From: an uncultured Oscillospiraceae bacterium
Lineage (GTDB): Bacteria > Bacillota > Clostridia > Oscillospirales > Oscillospiraceae
Direction of reading: 5' to 3'
Length of the DNA stretch: 64,000 nt
Assembly (NCBI GenBank): GCA_947625045.1
Contig: CANQMW010000008.1
Coordinates: 1-64,000, forward strand
The notes below the pieces were generated by a model. That model was not told the DNA's origin. It made no database searches and saw only the letters and a program-made list of their open reading frames with translations. Position 1 is the first letter of the stretch, and each line of letters opens with the position of its first letter. Shown one piece after another: positions 8,387 through 16,401 of the stretch. The translations under genes were made by a program, and so were the position numbers.

Positions 8387-9310
8387 TTATATCATGATGT
8401 CCTCGCGGGGGACTTTGTTCCAGTCGAACAGGGGGATGAGCTCCCGGGGGGTGACGTCCTCCGGGGCGGGGATGAGCCCGGCGAGATACGCCAGCCTCCC
8501 AACCAGCGCCTGGGGAGTGTATGTTTCCCGCAGGCCCTGAGTGCTGAGGCTGCCAACCCGTTTGGAGAGCTTGCCGCCGGCGTCGATGAGCAGGGGGCAG
8601 TGGCAGTAGTTGGGCGGCGTGCCGCCCAATGTGCGGATGAGCCATGCCTGCCGGGGGGCGGAGGAGAGAAGGTCCCGGCCCCGGACCACATGGGTAACGC
8701 CCATGCGCATATCGTCCACGCTCACGGCAAGCTGATAGGCGTATATCCCGTCCGCCCGGCGGAGGATGAAGTCCCCGCCCTCCCGGGCCAGGTTCTCGGT
8801 GCAGGTCCCGTAGTGGCCGTCCTGTACGGTCACGACCTCGTCCGGCGTGCGCACCTTCCAGGCGGGGGGACGGCCGGACAGGAACCGGGCGGCCCGCTCC
8901 GTATCTGTGAGCCGGGCGCATTGGCAGCGGGGGTCGTGGACCGCCTCGCCGGGATGGGGGGCGTTGGCGGCGGCCAGCCGCTGGGCCCGGCTGCACCAGC
9001 AGGGATAGACGAGACCTTGTTCTTCCAGCGTATGGAATGCCTCTTCATAGAGGGCTGTTCTGCTGCTCTGCTGGTAACTGGGCTCCGGCCAGCCCTCGTC
9101 CCAGTCCAGGCCCAGCCAGGCAAGGTCGTCGGCGATGGCCCGGGCGTAGTCGGGGCTCGTCCGCACCGGGTCCAGGTCCTCCATGCGCAGCAGGATGCGC
9201 CCTCCATGGGCGCGCACGTCCAGCCACGCCAGAAGCATGGCCAGCAGGTTCCCCATGTGCATATACCCGGAGGGGCTGGGCGCGAAGCGGCCCACATACG
9301 GCTCGTTCAT
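8387..9310 (-). CDS. gluQ: Glutamyl-Q tRNA(Asp) synthetase
   Basis: A 307-residue truncated glutamyl-tRNA synthetase paralogue lacking the anticodon-binding domain, as in GluQRS, which glutamylates queuosine in tRNA(Asp). It has GRFAPSPSGYMHMGN at the N-terminus (HIGH region), a Cys-rich zinc site around residues 105-128 (CWCSR ... CQC), and KLSKR as the KMSKS equivalent. The ATP-binding motif begins at residue 8, so ATG at 9310 is the only possible start. No Shine-Dalgarno precedes it, and the promoter -10 lies six bases upstream (see findings). Heading a galactose operon is unusual for this tRNA-modification gene. Confidence 0.93.
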   Translation of the reverse strand: MNEPYVGRFAPSPSGYMHMGNLLAMLLAWLDVRAHGGRILLRMEDLDPVRTSPDYARAIADDLAWLGLDWDEGWPEPSYQQSSRTALYEEAFHTLEEQGLVYPCWCSRAQRLAAANAPHPGEAVHDPRCQCARLTDTERAARFLSGRPPAWKVRTPDEVVTVQDGHYGTCTENLAREGGDFILRRADGIYAYQLAVSVDDMRMGVTHVVRGRDLLSSAPRQAWLIRTLGGTPPNYCHCPLLIDAGGKLSKRVGSLSTQGLRETYTPQALVGRLAYLAGLIPAPEDVTPRELIPLFDWNKVPREDIMI

Positions 9311-9316
9311 ACCATT

Positions 9317-9344
9317 ATTATACTATTTTTCGCCCCGTTGTAAA
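9317..9344 (-). promoter_or_regulatory. SigA-type promoter of gluQ-galK-galT
   Basis: On the minus strand, TTTACA (9344-9339), a 16-base spacer and TATAAT (9322-9317). The predicted start point falls on the A of the gluQ ATG. Confidence 0.7.
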
Positions 9345-9364
9345 GGCAGAAATAGCCGCCGGGG

Positions 9365-9393
9365 TTGACAATCCGGGCTGCATTTACTACAAT
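9365..9393 (+). promoter_or_regulatory. SigA-type promoter of pgsA
   Basis: TTGACA (9365-9370), an exact 17-base spacer and TACAAT (9388-9393), 43 bases before the pgsA ATG and back to back with the gluQ promoter. Confidence 0.8.
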
Positions 9394-9435
9394 GTGGCCC
9401 GGAATGACACGATGAACGAAGGAGCGGCGCATCTC

Positions 9436-9978
9436 ATGAATCTGCCCAACAAGCTGACCCTGGCCCGCATCGCCATGACCGTGCTGATGGTGGTGTTCCT
9501 GTTGCTGCCCGGCCCGGTATGGGCGTGGCTCGCGGCGGTGATGTTCGTGGCGGCGTCCCTCACCGACCTGGCCGACGGGCGCATCGCCAGAAGCCGCCAC
9601 CTCATCACCAACTTCGGCAAGTTCATGGACCCCCTGGCTGACAAAATACTCAATTACTCCGTCATGGTCATGCTCATCCCCGAGGGGCTCATCCCCACGG
9701 TGGTGCTGGTGATCATCCTGTTCCGGGAGTTTCTCGTCTCCGGCATACGCCTGTCCGCCGCGGAGCAGGGGCGGGTGGTGGCCGCCAACATCTGGGGCAA
9801 GCTGAAGACCGTGGTGCAGGACCTGTCCCTGGTGGCGATCCTCGTCCTGCGGGCGCTGGACGCACCGGTGCTGAATACGGCGGCCGGCGTCATGATGTGG
9901 CTGTGCGCGGCGCTGACGGTGGTGTCCGGGGCCGTGTACCTGGTGCAGAACATAGACGTCTTGAAAGACGCCGACTGA
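9436..9978 (+). CDS. pgsA: CDP-diacylglycerol--glycerol-3-phosphate 3-phosphatidyltransferase
   Basis: PgsA makes phosphatidylglycerol phosphate at the membrane, the committed step to anionic phospholipids. The 180-residue protein has several hydrophobic segments and the CDP-alcohol phosphotransferase signature DLADGRIAR ... GKFMDPLADK (D-G-x2-A-R-x8-G-x3-D-x3-D pattern). ATG at 9436 fits the conserved N-terminus MNLPNKLTLAR and has AAGGAG upstream. An in-frame ATG at 9412 is less likely. The gene is monocistronic between its own promoter and a strong terminator. Confidence 0.95.
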   Translation: MNLPNKLTLARIAMTVLMVVFLLLPGPVWAWLAAVMFVAASLTDLADGRIARSRHLITNFGKFMDPLADKILNYSVMVMLIPEGLIPTVVLVIILFREFLVSGIRLSAAEQGRVVAANIWGKLKTVVQDLSLVAILVLRALDAPVLNTAAGVMMWLCAALTVVSGAVYLVQNIDVLKDAD

Positions 9979-9987
9979 AAAATAGAT

Positions 9988-10020
9988 ACCGCCGGGGGCT
10001 CATGCCTCCGGCGGTTTTTT
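9988..10020 (+). terminator. Intrinsic terminator of pgsA
   Basis: An ACCGCCGG ... CCGGCGGT stem is followed by six T. It lies between the convergent pgsA and M3-peptidase genes. Confidence 0.9.
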
Positions 10021-10024
10021 GCTG

Positions 10025-11818
10025 TCATGACTGGGCGGCGAGGCGCGCAAGCTCCTCCAAAAAGGGGGCGCATATCTCCTCCACGGCCCCGGGCGCTGTA
10101 AAGGGCGTGAGAGCGCACTGCTCCAATATCTCCACGTACCCGCCGTTATACTTGTCGGCGGCCATGATGTCCGCCAGCAGCTCTACGCCCGCGGTGAGGT
10201 CATCTTGGGCGGCATCCCATATCTGGATGACCGCCAGGGCGGAGGCGGCGTAGCTGATATAGTAGAGCGGGTCCGAGAAGTTGTGGGGGATATATATCCA
10301 GAAATAGTCCACCCCAGTCGGCTCGTATACGCCGTACTGGGCGCTGATGTCCGCGAAAAGAGCGCTGATCTCGTCCAGCGTCATATCCGGCCGGGCGTAG
10401 ATCTCCCGCTGGAACTCGTCGTAGATGCACCCGTCCACCACGGCCCCGAAGAGGTCGCACAGCACCGCCGTCCGGGCGCTGGGCCCGCCGTCGCCGTAAA
10501 CGTCGTCGTAGCAGAAGGTGCCCAGGGCCTCCAGCGCCGTGGAGGGTATCTCCATCAGGTCCGTGTTCCCCGTGCTGAACAGGTCGGGGGGCGGGAAGGA
10601 GAGCATATCGGCGAAGTGGCCAAACTCATGGGTGAGGCTGGCCAGGTCGTAGAAGTCCCCCCGCAGGGAGAAGAAGACGAAGGGCATGCCATATTCCGAA
10701 AGATAGGTGGTATAGTTGCTGTCCAGCCGGTCGGCCCCCATGCCGATATCCGCCAGACCGTGCTCCGTCATATAGGCGAAGGGCGCCTCCAGCGCCGGGT
10801 CCAGGGTCCGTACGCACCGGCCCAGGGCGTCCAGCAGGCTTTCGCCGTCGGGGAAGGAGGCCTCTCCGCCGTCGGGGAGGGAGTAGTAATAGAGACTGTC
10901 GTAATACTCTCTGGCCAGGGGCTTCACCGCGTCGCAAAGCGCCTGAGCCTGGTCAGGACTGTAGTCCCGGAAATAGATGGTCTCATAGGCCATGTCTGTG
11001 AAGCTTTCATATCCCGCCAGCGCCGCCTGCTCCGCCCGCAGGTCCACCAGTTCCAGGAAGATAGGCCCCACCTGATCGCAGAGGGCCTTCTGCAGGCCGA
11101 AGTATACCTCCAGATAGGCGTCATAGTCCCGGTGCGCCAGATCCGCGCCCTGAAAGCCGTCGATCATGTCCTCCGTCCAGTCCTGGCCCTGATAAGAGTA
11201 GGTCACATCGCCGGCCCCGGCCATGAGCTCATAATACCGGTCGATGAGCTCCGCCTCCCGGGCGGCCAGCTCCGCCTCCCGGTCTGTCATGGGCGCGTAG
11301 CTGGCAAAATACGCCGCCAGCTCCGGCCCCACATGCTCCCGGAGGACATCGGCGCAGGGACCTGCCATGACCCCGTGGCAGGCGGTGAGAAAGGCGTCGC
11401 ACATCCGGCCATACACCGTCTCGCTGTATACGGACTCGTCCGACCAGTAGCTGTCGGTGACGTTGCCGCTGCAGCGGATATAGGCGATCTCCGCCTGGGC
11501 GGCGGCGTGGGCCAGCCGGGCGTAAAGTTCGTCATAGCTTGCCAGAACGGCTTGCGCGTCCTGCTCCTCCGCCAGGGCGGCGGTGCCCTCATAGAAGGGG
11601 TCGGGGTCCACATGCTCGTAGACCATGTCGTCCCAGTCTACCGCCTGGCCGGGGACGGCCCCGGCCATGACCGGGGCGGCGTCCCGGGGCGCGAGGGCGT
11701 CTCCCGCCGCCTCCAGCCGGTCCTGCCGCCGGTCGATGACGTCCCGCAGGTCCGCAAGTCCCCCTGAGGCGTTGAAGGCCAGGATCAGGGCCAGAAGGAG
11801 AGAGAGGATGGTGTGCAT
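10025..11818 (-). CDS. Secreted M3-like zinc metallopeptidase (oligoendopeptidase type)
   Basis: A 597-residue protein with an N-terminal signal sequence (hydrophobic MHTILSLLLALILAF) followed by an acidic, alpha-helix-rich body. The zinc motif HEFGH is at residues 397-401, with a further Glu-rich segment about 25 residues later, as expected for the third ligand of gluzincin M3/M32 peptidases. It probably cleaves short peptides outside the membrane. Classical PepF/PepB enzymes are cytosolic, so the signal peptide is notable. It is transcribed alone from a promoter overlapping that of the divergent MATE gene. Substrate is unknown. Confidence 0.82.
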   Translation of the reverse strand: MHTILSLLLALILAFNASGGLADLRDVIDRRQDRLEAAGDALAPRDAAPVMAGAVPGQAVDWDDMVYEHVDPDPFYEGTAALAEEQDAQAVLASYDELYARLAHAAAQAEIAYIRCSGNVTDSYWSDESVYSETVYGRMCDAFLTACHGVMAGPCADVLREHVGPELAAYFASYAPMTDREAELAAREAELIDRYYELMAGAGDVTYSYQGQDWTEDMIDGFQGADLAHRDYDAYLEVYFGLQKALCDQVGPIFLELVDLRAEQAALAGYESFTDMAYETIYFRDYSPDQAQALCDAVKPLAREYYDSLYYYSLPDGGEASFPDGESLLDALGRCVRTLDPALEAPFAYMTEHGLADIGMGADRLDSNYTTYLSEYGMPFVFFSLRGDFYDLASLTHEFGHFADMLSFPPPDLFSTGNTDLMEIPSTALEALGTFCYDDVYGDGGPSARTAVLCDLFGAVVDGCIYDEFQREIYARPDMTLDEISALFADISAQYGVYEPTGVDYFWIYIPHNFSDPLYYISYAASALAVIQIWDAAQDDLTAGVELLADIMAADKYNGGYVEILEQCALTPFTAPGAVEEICAPFLEELARLAAQS

Positions 11819-11893
11819 GGTCTGCCTCGCTTTACGTAGTGATAGAGGATAGTGTGCGCCGCCGGAGCGGGAACATACATTAAAGACAATACC

Positions 11894-11922
11894 ATTCTAC
11901 CACAGACCGGGTAAATTGACAA
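11894..11922 (-). promoter_or_regulatory. Promoter of the M3-like peptidase
   Basis: On the minus strand, TTGTCA (11922-11917), a 17-base spacer and TAGAAT (11899-11894). Its -35 element shares five bases with the -35 of the divergent MATE promoter. Confidence 0.6.
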
Positions 11923-11944
11923 CGGCTCTGCCCTCGGATATAAT
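11916..11944 (+). promoter_or_regulatory. Promoter of the MATE exporter gene
   Basis: TTGACA (11916-11921), a 17-base spacer and TATAAT (11939-11944), both perfect consensus hexamers. Confidence 0.85.
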
Positions 11945-11973
11945 AGCCCTCTGTCTGAAAAGGAGGATGTCCC

Positions 11974-13365
11974 ATGCCCGGAACAGTTCACAAGTTCATA
12001 GGGGACCGGCGGTTCTACCGCCGGGCGCTGACGGTGGCGCTGCCCATCATGCTCCAGAACACGGTGACGAATTTCGTGTCCCTGCTGGACAACATCATGG
12101 TTGGCCAGACCGGCACCGCCTCCATGAGCGGCGTGGCGGTGGTTGGGCAGCTTTTCTTTATTTTCTATCTTGTCATATTCGGCACCGTCTCCGGTCCCGG
12201 CATCTTCTGCGCACAGTACTGGGGCGCGGGGCGGGAGAAGAGCTTCAAGGCCGCCTTCCGCTATAAGATGGCCACGTCCCTTGTCATGTGCTTTGTGTGC
12301 TTGGCGGTGCTGGGCCTTGCCGGCCGGCCCCTCATCGGCCTTTACATCACAGGCGGTCCCGAGGAGAGCGCCGAAGTGGCCGCCTATGCCCAGGGATATC
12401 TTAAGGTCATGCTGTGGGGGATGGTGCCATACACCGTCGCCATGGTCTACGCCACCACTCTGCGGGAGGCGGGCCACGCCGTGGTGCCTATGGTGGCCTC
12501 CTGGTCGGCGGTGGGGGTGAACCTGCTGCTCAACTGGGTGCTGATATTCGGCCATCTGGGCGCCCCGGTCATGGGCGTGGAGGGCGCGGCGCTGGCGACC
12601 GTGATCTCCCGGTTCGTGGAGCTGGGGGTGTGCGTGCTCTGGAGCCACCGGCATAGTGACCAGGTGCTGTTCACCCGCCATATGATGGAGGGGGCGCCCA
12701 TGCCCCGGGCCCTTTTGAAGGACATGTTCCGCCGCAGCACGCCCCTGATGGCCAACGAGGCCCTCTGGTGCCTGGGCACGGCCACATTGACGCAGATCTA
12801 CTCCACCCGGGGCATCACCGTCATGGCGGCCATGAACATCGCGTTGGTCCTCTTCGACGTGTTCACCGCCGTGGCCTTCAGCGTGGGAACCACCATCGGC
12901 ATCATCGTGGGCCAGGAGCTTGGTGCGGGCCTGACGGAGCAGGCGGTGGATACGGACAGGAAGCTCCTGACCCTGGGCATCATGGTGTCCACATCCATCG
13001 CCCTTCTCATGGCGGCGGTGTCCGGACTGTTCCCGCGGTTTTACAACACCACGGAGGAGGTGCGCTCTCTGGCGGCGTCCCTCATCCGCATCATGGCGGT
13101 GATGCTGCCCTTCGACTGCTTCGCCAACGGCAGCTACTTCACCATGCGCTCCGGCGGCAAGACCCTGGTCACGTTCCTCTTCGACAGCTGCTTTGCCTGG
13201 GTGGTGAACGTGCCAGTGGCGTGGTTCCTGGCCCACTGCACGAGCCTGGGCATCCTGGCGGTGTACGCCCTGAGCGTGTCCACCGTACTCATCAAATGCG
13301 TCATCGGCGGGGTGCTGGTGCACAAGAGATACTGGGTCAACACCCTGTCGGGACTGGATACGTGA
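11974..13365 (+). CDS. MATE family multidrug/toxin efflux transporter
   Basis: A 463-residue polytopic membrane protein with about twelve hydrophobic segments in two similar halves, the MATE fold. The N-terminal FYRRALTVALPIMLQN helix and the LLDNIMVGQTGT segment are typical of the NorM/DinF-like superfamily, which exports cationic drugs or metabolites using Na+ or H+ gradients. The start has AAAGGAGG seven bases upstream and a consensus promoter. The gene is monocistronic. Substrate cannot be read from sequence. Confidence 0.93.
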   Translation: MPGTVHKFIGDRRFYRRALTVALPIMLQNTVTNFVSLLDNIMVGQTGTASMSGVAVVGQLFFIFYLVIFGTVSGPGIFCAQYWGAGREKSFKAAFRYKMATSLVMCFVCLAVLGLAGRPLIGLYITGGPEESAEVAAYAQGYLKVMLWGMVPYTVAMVYATTLREAGHAVVPMVASWSAVGVNLLLNWVLIFGHLGAPVMGVEGAALATVISRFVELGVCVLWSHRHSDQVLFTRHMMEGAPMPRALLKDMFRRSTPLMANEALWCLGTATLTQIYSTRGITVMAAMNIALVLFDVFTAVAFSVGTTIGIIVGQELGAGLTEQAVDTDRKLLTLGIMVSTSIALLMAAVSGLFPRFYNTTEEVRSLAASLIRIMAVMLPFDCFANGSYFTMRSGGKTLVTFLFDSCFAWVVNVPVAWFLAHCTSLGILAVYALSVSTVLIKCVIGGVLVHKRYWVNTLSGLDT

Positions 13366-13426
13366 CGGCAAACGTGACAAATAGGTAAAAAATTCTATAA
13401 TTTTAGAAAATAATCAGAAACTCTCG

Positions 13427-13455
13427 TTGACAACGGGCAGAATTGATGATAAAAT
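13427..13455 (+). promoter_or_regulatory. Promoter of the large surface protein gene
   Basis: TTGACA (13427-13432), a 17-base spacer and TAAAAT (13450-13455), in the AT-rich gap after the MATE gene. Confidence 0.7.
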
Positions 13456-13539
13456 TGTAACCGAATCCAGATGGAAATAACAATTAATAACAAAAAGATT
13501 ACACGACCCGTAATGCTTGGATTCTGGAGGTACTGCCTT

Positions 13540-16314
13540 ATGAGAAAAACTTGGACAACGCTCGTAGTGCTGGGCATCCTGCTGTGCATGTTCGTGAGTA
13601 TCGGAGCGAACGCACAGGCGGCGGAAGATGCCCTCACCATCCTGGCTGTGGACGGCGACGTGCTCACCGACGAGCAGATCACCGCTCTGAAGAACGAGTA
13701 TTCCAACGGCTATATCCTGGATGTGTCCGGCGAGGGCACCAATAGTAACCTGGATATCGTCTTCACCGAGTCTCACCCCGTGGAAATGGGCGCCATTCTC
13801 CCCGAGTCCGGCGAGCATGAGACGAAGAGCTTGTATCTGGGCGACCCCATGACTCTGGAGGCCAATGGGGAGAAGATCACCCTCATCGGCGTCAACAATG
13901 AGCTGGACGCCGGCACCATCGGCATGCTGCTGGAGGGCGCTGAGGGCAAGATCGTCGCCGTGGGCAAGGCCGAGGCCGGCCAGGCCGTGAAGGACGCAGG
14001 CATCGACTTGTTCCTGACCACCGACTCCGGCGACGGCGTGCAGACCATGGTCACCGCCAACGTGGGCGTGACCCAGGTTGTGAACGTGGGCGTCGACAGC
14101 GCCTGGCCCATCACCAAGGTCACCCTGGACTGGGAGGGCAATCTCCAGGCCGAGCCCATAGCGGTCCCTGAGGGCCTCGCCATGGTGGAGCCCGGCCCTG
14201 TGGTGGAGGAGCCTGCCCAGGACCAGCCCGCGGCGGAGCAGCCCGCAGCCGACAATGTCTTCAACGTGTGGTATGACCGCAACGGCGCCGAGGAGGGCGT
14301 GGTCTACGACACCCAGGTGTCCGAGAGCAATCCTCTTGTCCTGCCCGAGAACGGCTACACCCATTACGGCTATACCTTCGCCGGCTGGAACTACTACGGC
14401 ACCATCTATCAGCCCGGCGACAGCATCTATCTCAGCGGCGACGCCACCATCTACGCCGCCTGGGACCCTGTCATTGAGGCCGAGGTGTACGACGTGACCT
14501 TCAACGCCAACGGCGCCGAGAGCGGCTCCATGGAGGATACCCAGGTCACCGCCGGCAACGCCTTTGAACTGCCCGAGAACGCCTACGCCCGGGAGGGCTA
14601 TGAGTTCACCGGCTGGGATGTGAACGGCTCCATCTATCAGCCCTATGAGGCTGCCAGCATCAGCGCCGACACCACGGTGTACGCCCAGTGGGCGGCTGTG
14701 AGCACGGCTCCTGTCGTATACAACGTCTGGTTCGACGCCAACGGCGCCGACGGCGGCTCCATGGAGGCCACCCAGGTCACCGAGGGCAACGCCTTCGAGC
14801 TGCCCGAGAACGGCTACACCTATACCGGCTATAACTTCACCGGCTGGAACGTCAACGGTTCGGTCTATCAGCCCCACGAGACCGTGACCATCACTGCCGA
14901 CACCACTGTCTACGCCGCCTGGGAGCAGGCTCCCGCCGAGACCGTCTCCTACACCCTGACCTATGAGCCGGGGGAGGGCACCGGCGAAGCCTATACCGCC
15001 ACCGGCACCCAGCTGACCCTGGACGAGAGCCCCTTCACCGCTCCTGAGGGAAAGCACTTTGTCTCCTGGAGCATCAACGGCGCTCCCTATGACGCCGGCG
15101 CAGTCTTTGAGCTGACCGCCGACGCCGCAGCTGTCGCAGTCTATGAAAACGACGGGGACAGCGCCGCCGCCACCGCTCAGGACCCCGGTCTGCAGAACGG
15201 CAGCGACATGCGCACCTGGAAGCACGGCGGCACCGACACGCTGGCCATCTCCTTTGCCAACGCCAAGGTGGATACCGTGGCCATGGGCCCGGTGGACGCC
15301 ATGACCCAGACCCTGGATCCCTCCAGCTATACCGTGACCGACTATAACACCACCGGCAGCACCGTGACCCTGACAAAGGAGTACCTTGACAGCCTGACCG
15401 TGGGCAACACCTACTTCATGGAGTTCCGGTTCAAGGCTTCTGCCGACGGCGTGACCTATGAGCCCGTCCTGCTGATGCTGCACGTCAACGAGGCGGACGC
15501 CCAGGACGCCGGTATCCAGAACGGCACCGATATGCGCACCTGGAAGCAGGGCGGCACCGACAGCCTGGCCATTTCCTTCGCCAACGCCAAGGTGGCCACC
15601 ATCAACGTGGCGCCTGAGGGCGGCTCCGGCGCGACCCTGACGGCCGGCTCCCAGTTCACCGTGTCCAACTTCGGCGACAACGGCCAGACCGTGACCTTCG
15701 TCAAGACCTACCTGGACAGCCTGGCTGCCAACACCACCTATAACGTGAACTTCACCTTCGCCGACGCCAATGGCTTCAGCTACGCGCCCATCAGCGTGAA
15801 GCTGCACGTCACCCCCGCCGACCCCGTGGCCACGCCCGAGCAGAACCGTAAGGAGACCTGGAACCGGGCCTATGAGCTGCCCCTGACTTTCGACGGGCGC
15901 ACGCCCTCCGGCCTGCAGATCCGCTTCGGCGCGGACAACTGGGTCAACGGCACCAACAACACCGACTATCGCCTGAACGGCAGCACCATCACCCTGCTGC
16001 CCGCCATGGTCAACGGCGGCAGCCGCTGGCAGTCCTGGGGCAACGGCGGCTATACCTTCCGGGTGAGCTTCACCAGCGGCGACCCCGTGGAGGTGAGCGT
16101 GACCCTGGAGGCCACCGCCCCCACCACACAGGCTCAGCCCACCGCCACGCCTGTGCCCGGCTCCACCGCGGCCCCTCAGAACCTGGGGCCCACCGCCCCT
16201 GTGACCGGCGACGAGACGCCCATCGTACTCTACGTCGTGATCCTGGTGCTCCTGGTGGCGGCGCTGGCCATCGTGATCATCCTTCTCACCAAGAAAAACC
16301 GCGGCCGCAGATAA
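13540..16314 (+). CDS. Repeat-built cell-surface protein with InlB-type B-repeats and a sortase-like C-terminus
   Basis: A 924-residue exported protein. ATG at 13540 follows CTGGAGG and gives MRKTWTT plus a signal peptide ending near ANAQAAE. After a roughly 200-residue N-domain and a Pro/Glu/Ala linker come three Listeria-Bacteroides (InlB B-type, Flg_new-like) repeats of about 75 residues, each ending GW..NG..YQP ... DTTVYAxW, and a weaker fourth. Then come two 108-residue units (15175-15498 and 15499-15822) that share DMRTWK.GGTD.LAISFANAK, and a final diverged domain. The tail is a Thr/Pro linker, APVTG at residues 886-890, a hydrophobic span and KKNRGRR, so sortase anchoring is likely. 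Probable adhesin; ligand unknown. Confidence 0.88.
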   Translation: MRKTWTTLVVLGILLCMFVSIGANAQAAEDALTILAVDGDVLTDEQITALKNEYSNGYILDVSGEGTNSNLDIVFTESHPVEMGAILPESGEHETKSLYLGDPMTLEANGEKITLIGVNNELDAGTIGMLLEGAEGKIVAVGKAEAGQAVKDAGIDLFLTTDSGDGVQTMVTANVGVTQVVNVGVDSAWPITKVTLDWEGNLQAEPIAVPEGLAMVEPGPVVEEPAQDQPAAEQPAADNVFNVWYDRNGAEEGVVYDTQVSESNPLVLPENGYTHYGYTFAGWNYYGTIYQPGDSIYLSGDATIYAAWDPVIEAEVYDVTFNANGAESGSMEDTQVTAGNAFELPENAYAREGYEFTGWDVNGSIYQPYEAASISADTTVYAQWAAVSTAPVVYNVWFDANGADGGSMEATQVTEGNAFELPENGYTYTGYNFTGWNVNGSVYQPHETVTITADTTVYAAWEQAPAETVSYTLTYEPGEGTGEAYTATGTQLTLDESPFTAPEGKHFVSWSINGAPYDAGAVFELTADAAAVAVYENDGDSAAATAQDPGLQNGSDMRTWKHGGTDTLAISFANAKVDTVAMGPVDAMTQTLDPSSYTVTDYNTTGSTVTLTKEYLDSLTVGNTYFMEFRFKASADGVTYEPVLLMLHVNEADAQDAGIQNGTDMRTWKQGGTDSLAISFANAKVATINVAPEGGSGATLTAGSQFTVSNFGDNGQTVTFVKTYLDSLAANTTYNVNFTFADANGFSYAPISVKLHVTPADPVATPEQNRKETWNRAYELPLTFDGRTPSGLQIRFGADNWVNGTNNTDYRLNGSTITLLPAMVNGGSRWQSWGNGGYTFRVSFTSGDPVEVSVTLEATAPTTQAQPTATPVPGSTAAPQNLGPTAPVTGDETPIVLYVVILVLLVAALAIVIILLTKKNRGRR
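15175..15498 (+). repeat. First copy of a 108-residue tandem domain
   Basis: This unit encodes a segment starting AQDPGLQNGSDMRTWK and is directly followed by a second copy of the same length in frame. It matches no domain I can name. Confidence 0.85.
15499..15822 (+). repeat. Second copy of a 108-residue tandem domain
   Basis: This unit encodes AQDAGIQNGTDMRTWK and onward, exactly 324 bases after the first copy. Similarity is highest over the first 35 residues. Confidence 0.85.
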
Positions 16315-16343
16315 TAAGCGCCGCAAGCGTAATAACGAGCAAG

Positions 16344-16373
16344 AGGGCCGTGGGCTTTTCCACGGCCCTTTTG
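16344..16373 (+). terminator. Intrinsic terminator of the surface protein gene
   Basis: A ten-base-pair stem, AGGGCCGTGG ... CCACGGCCCT, is followed by TTTT. Confidence 0.9.
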
Positions 16374-16401
16374 CAGACGAACTTTGGAAAGGCGGTGCCC
16401 C

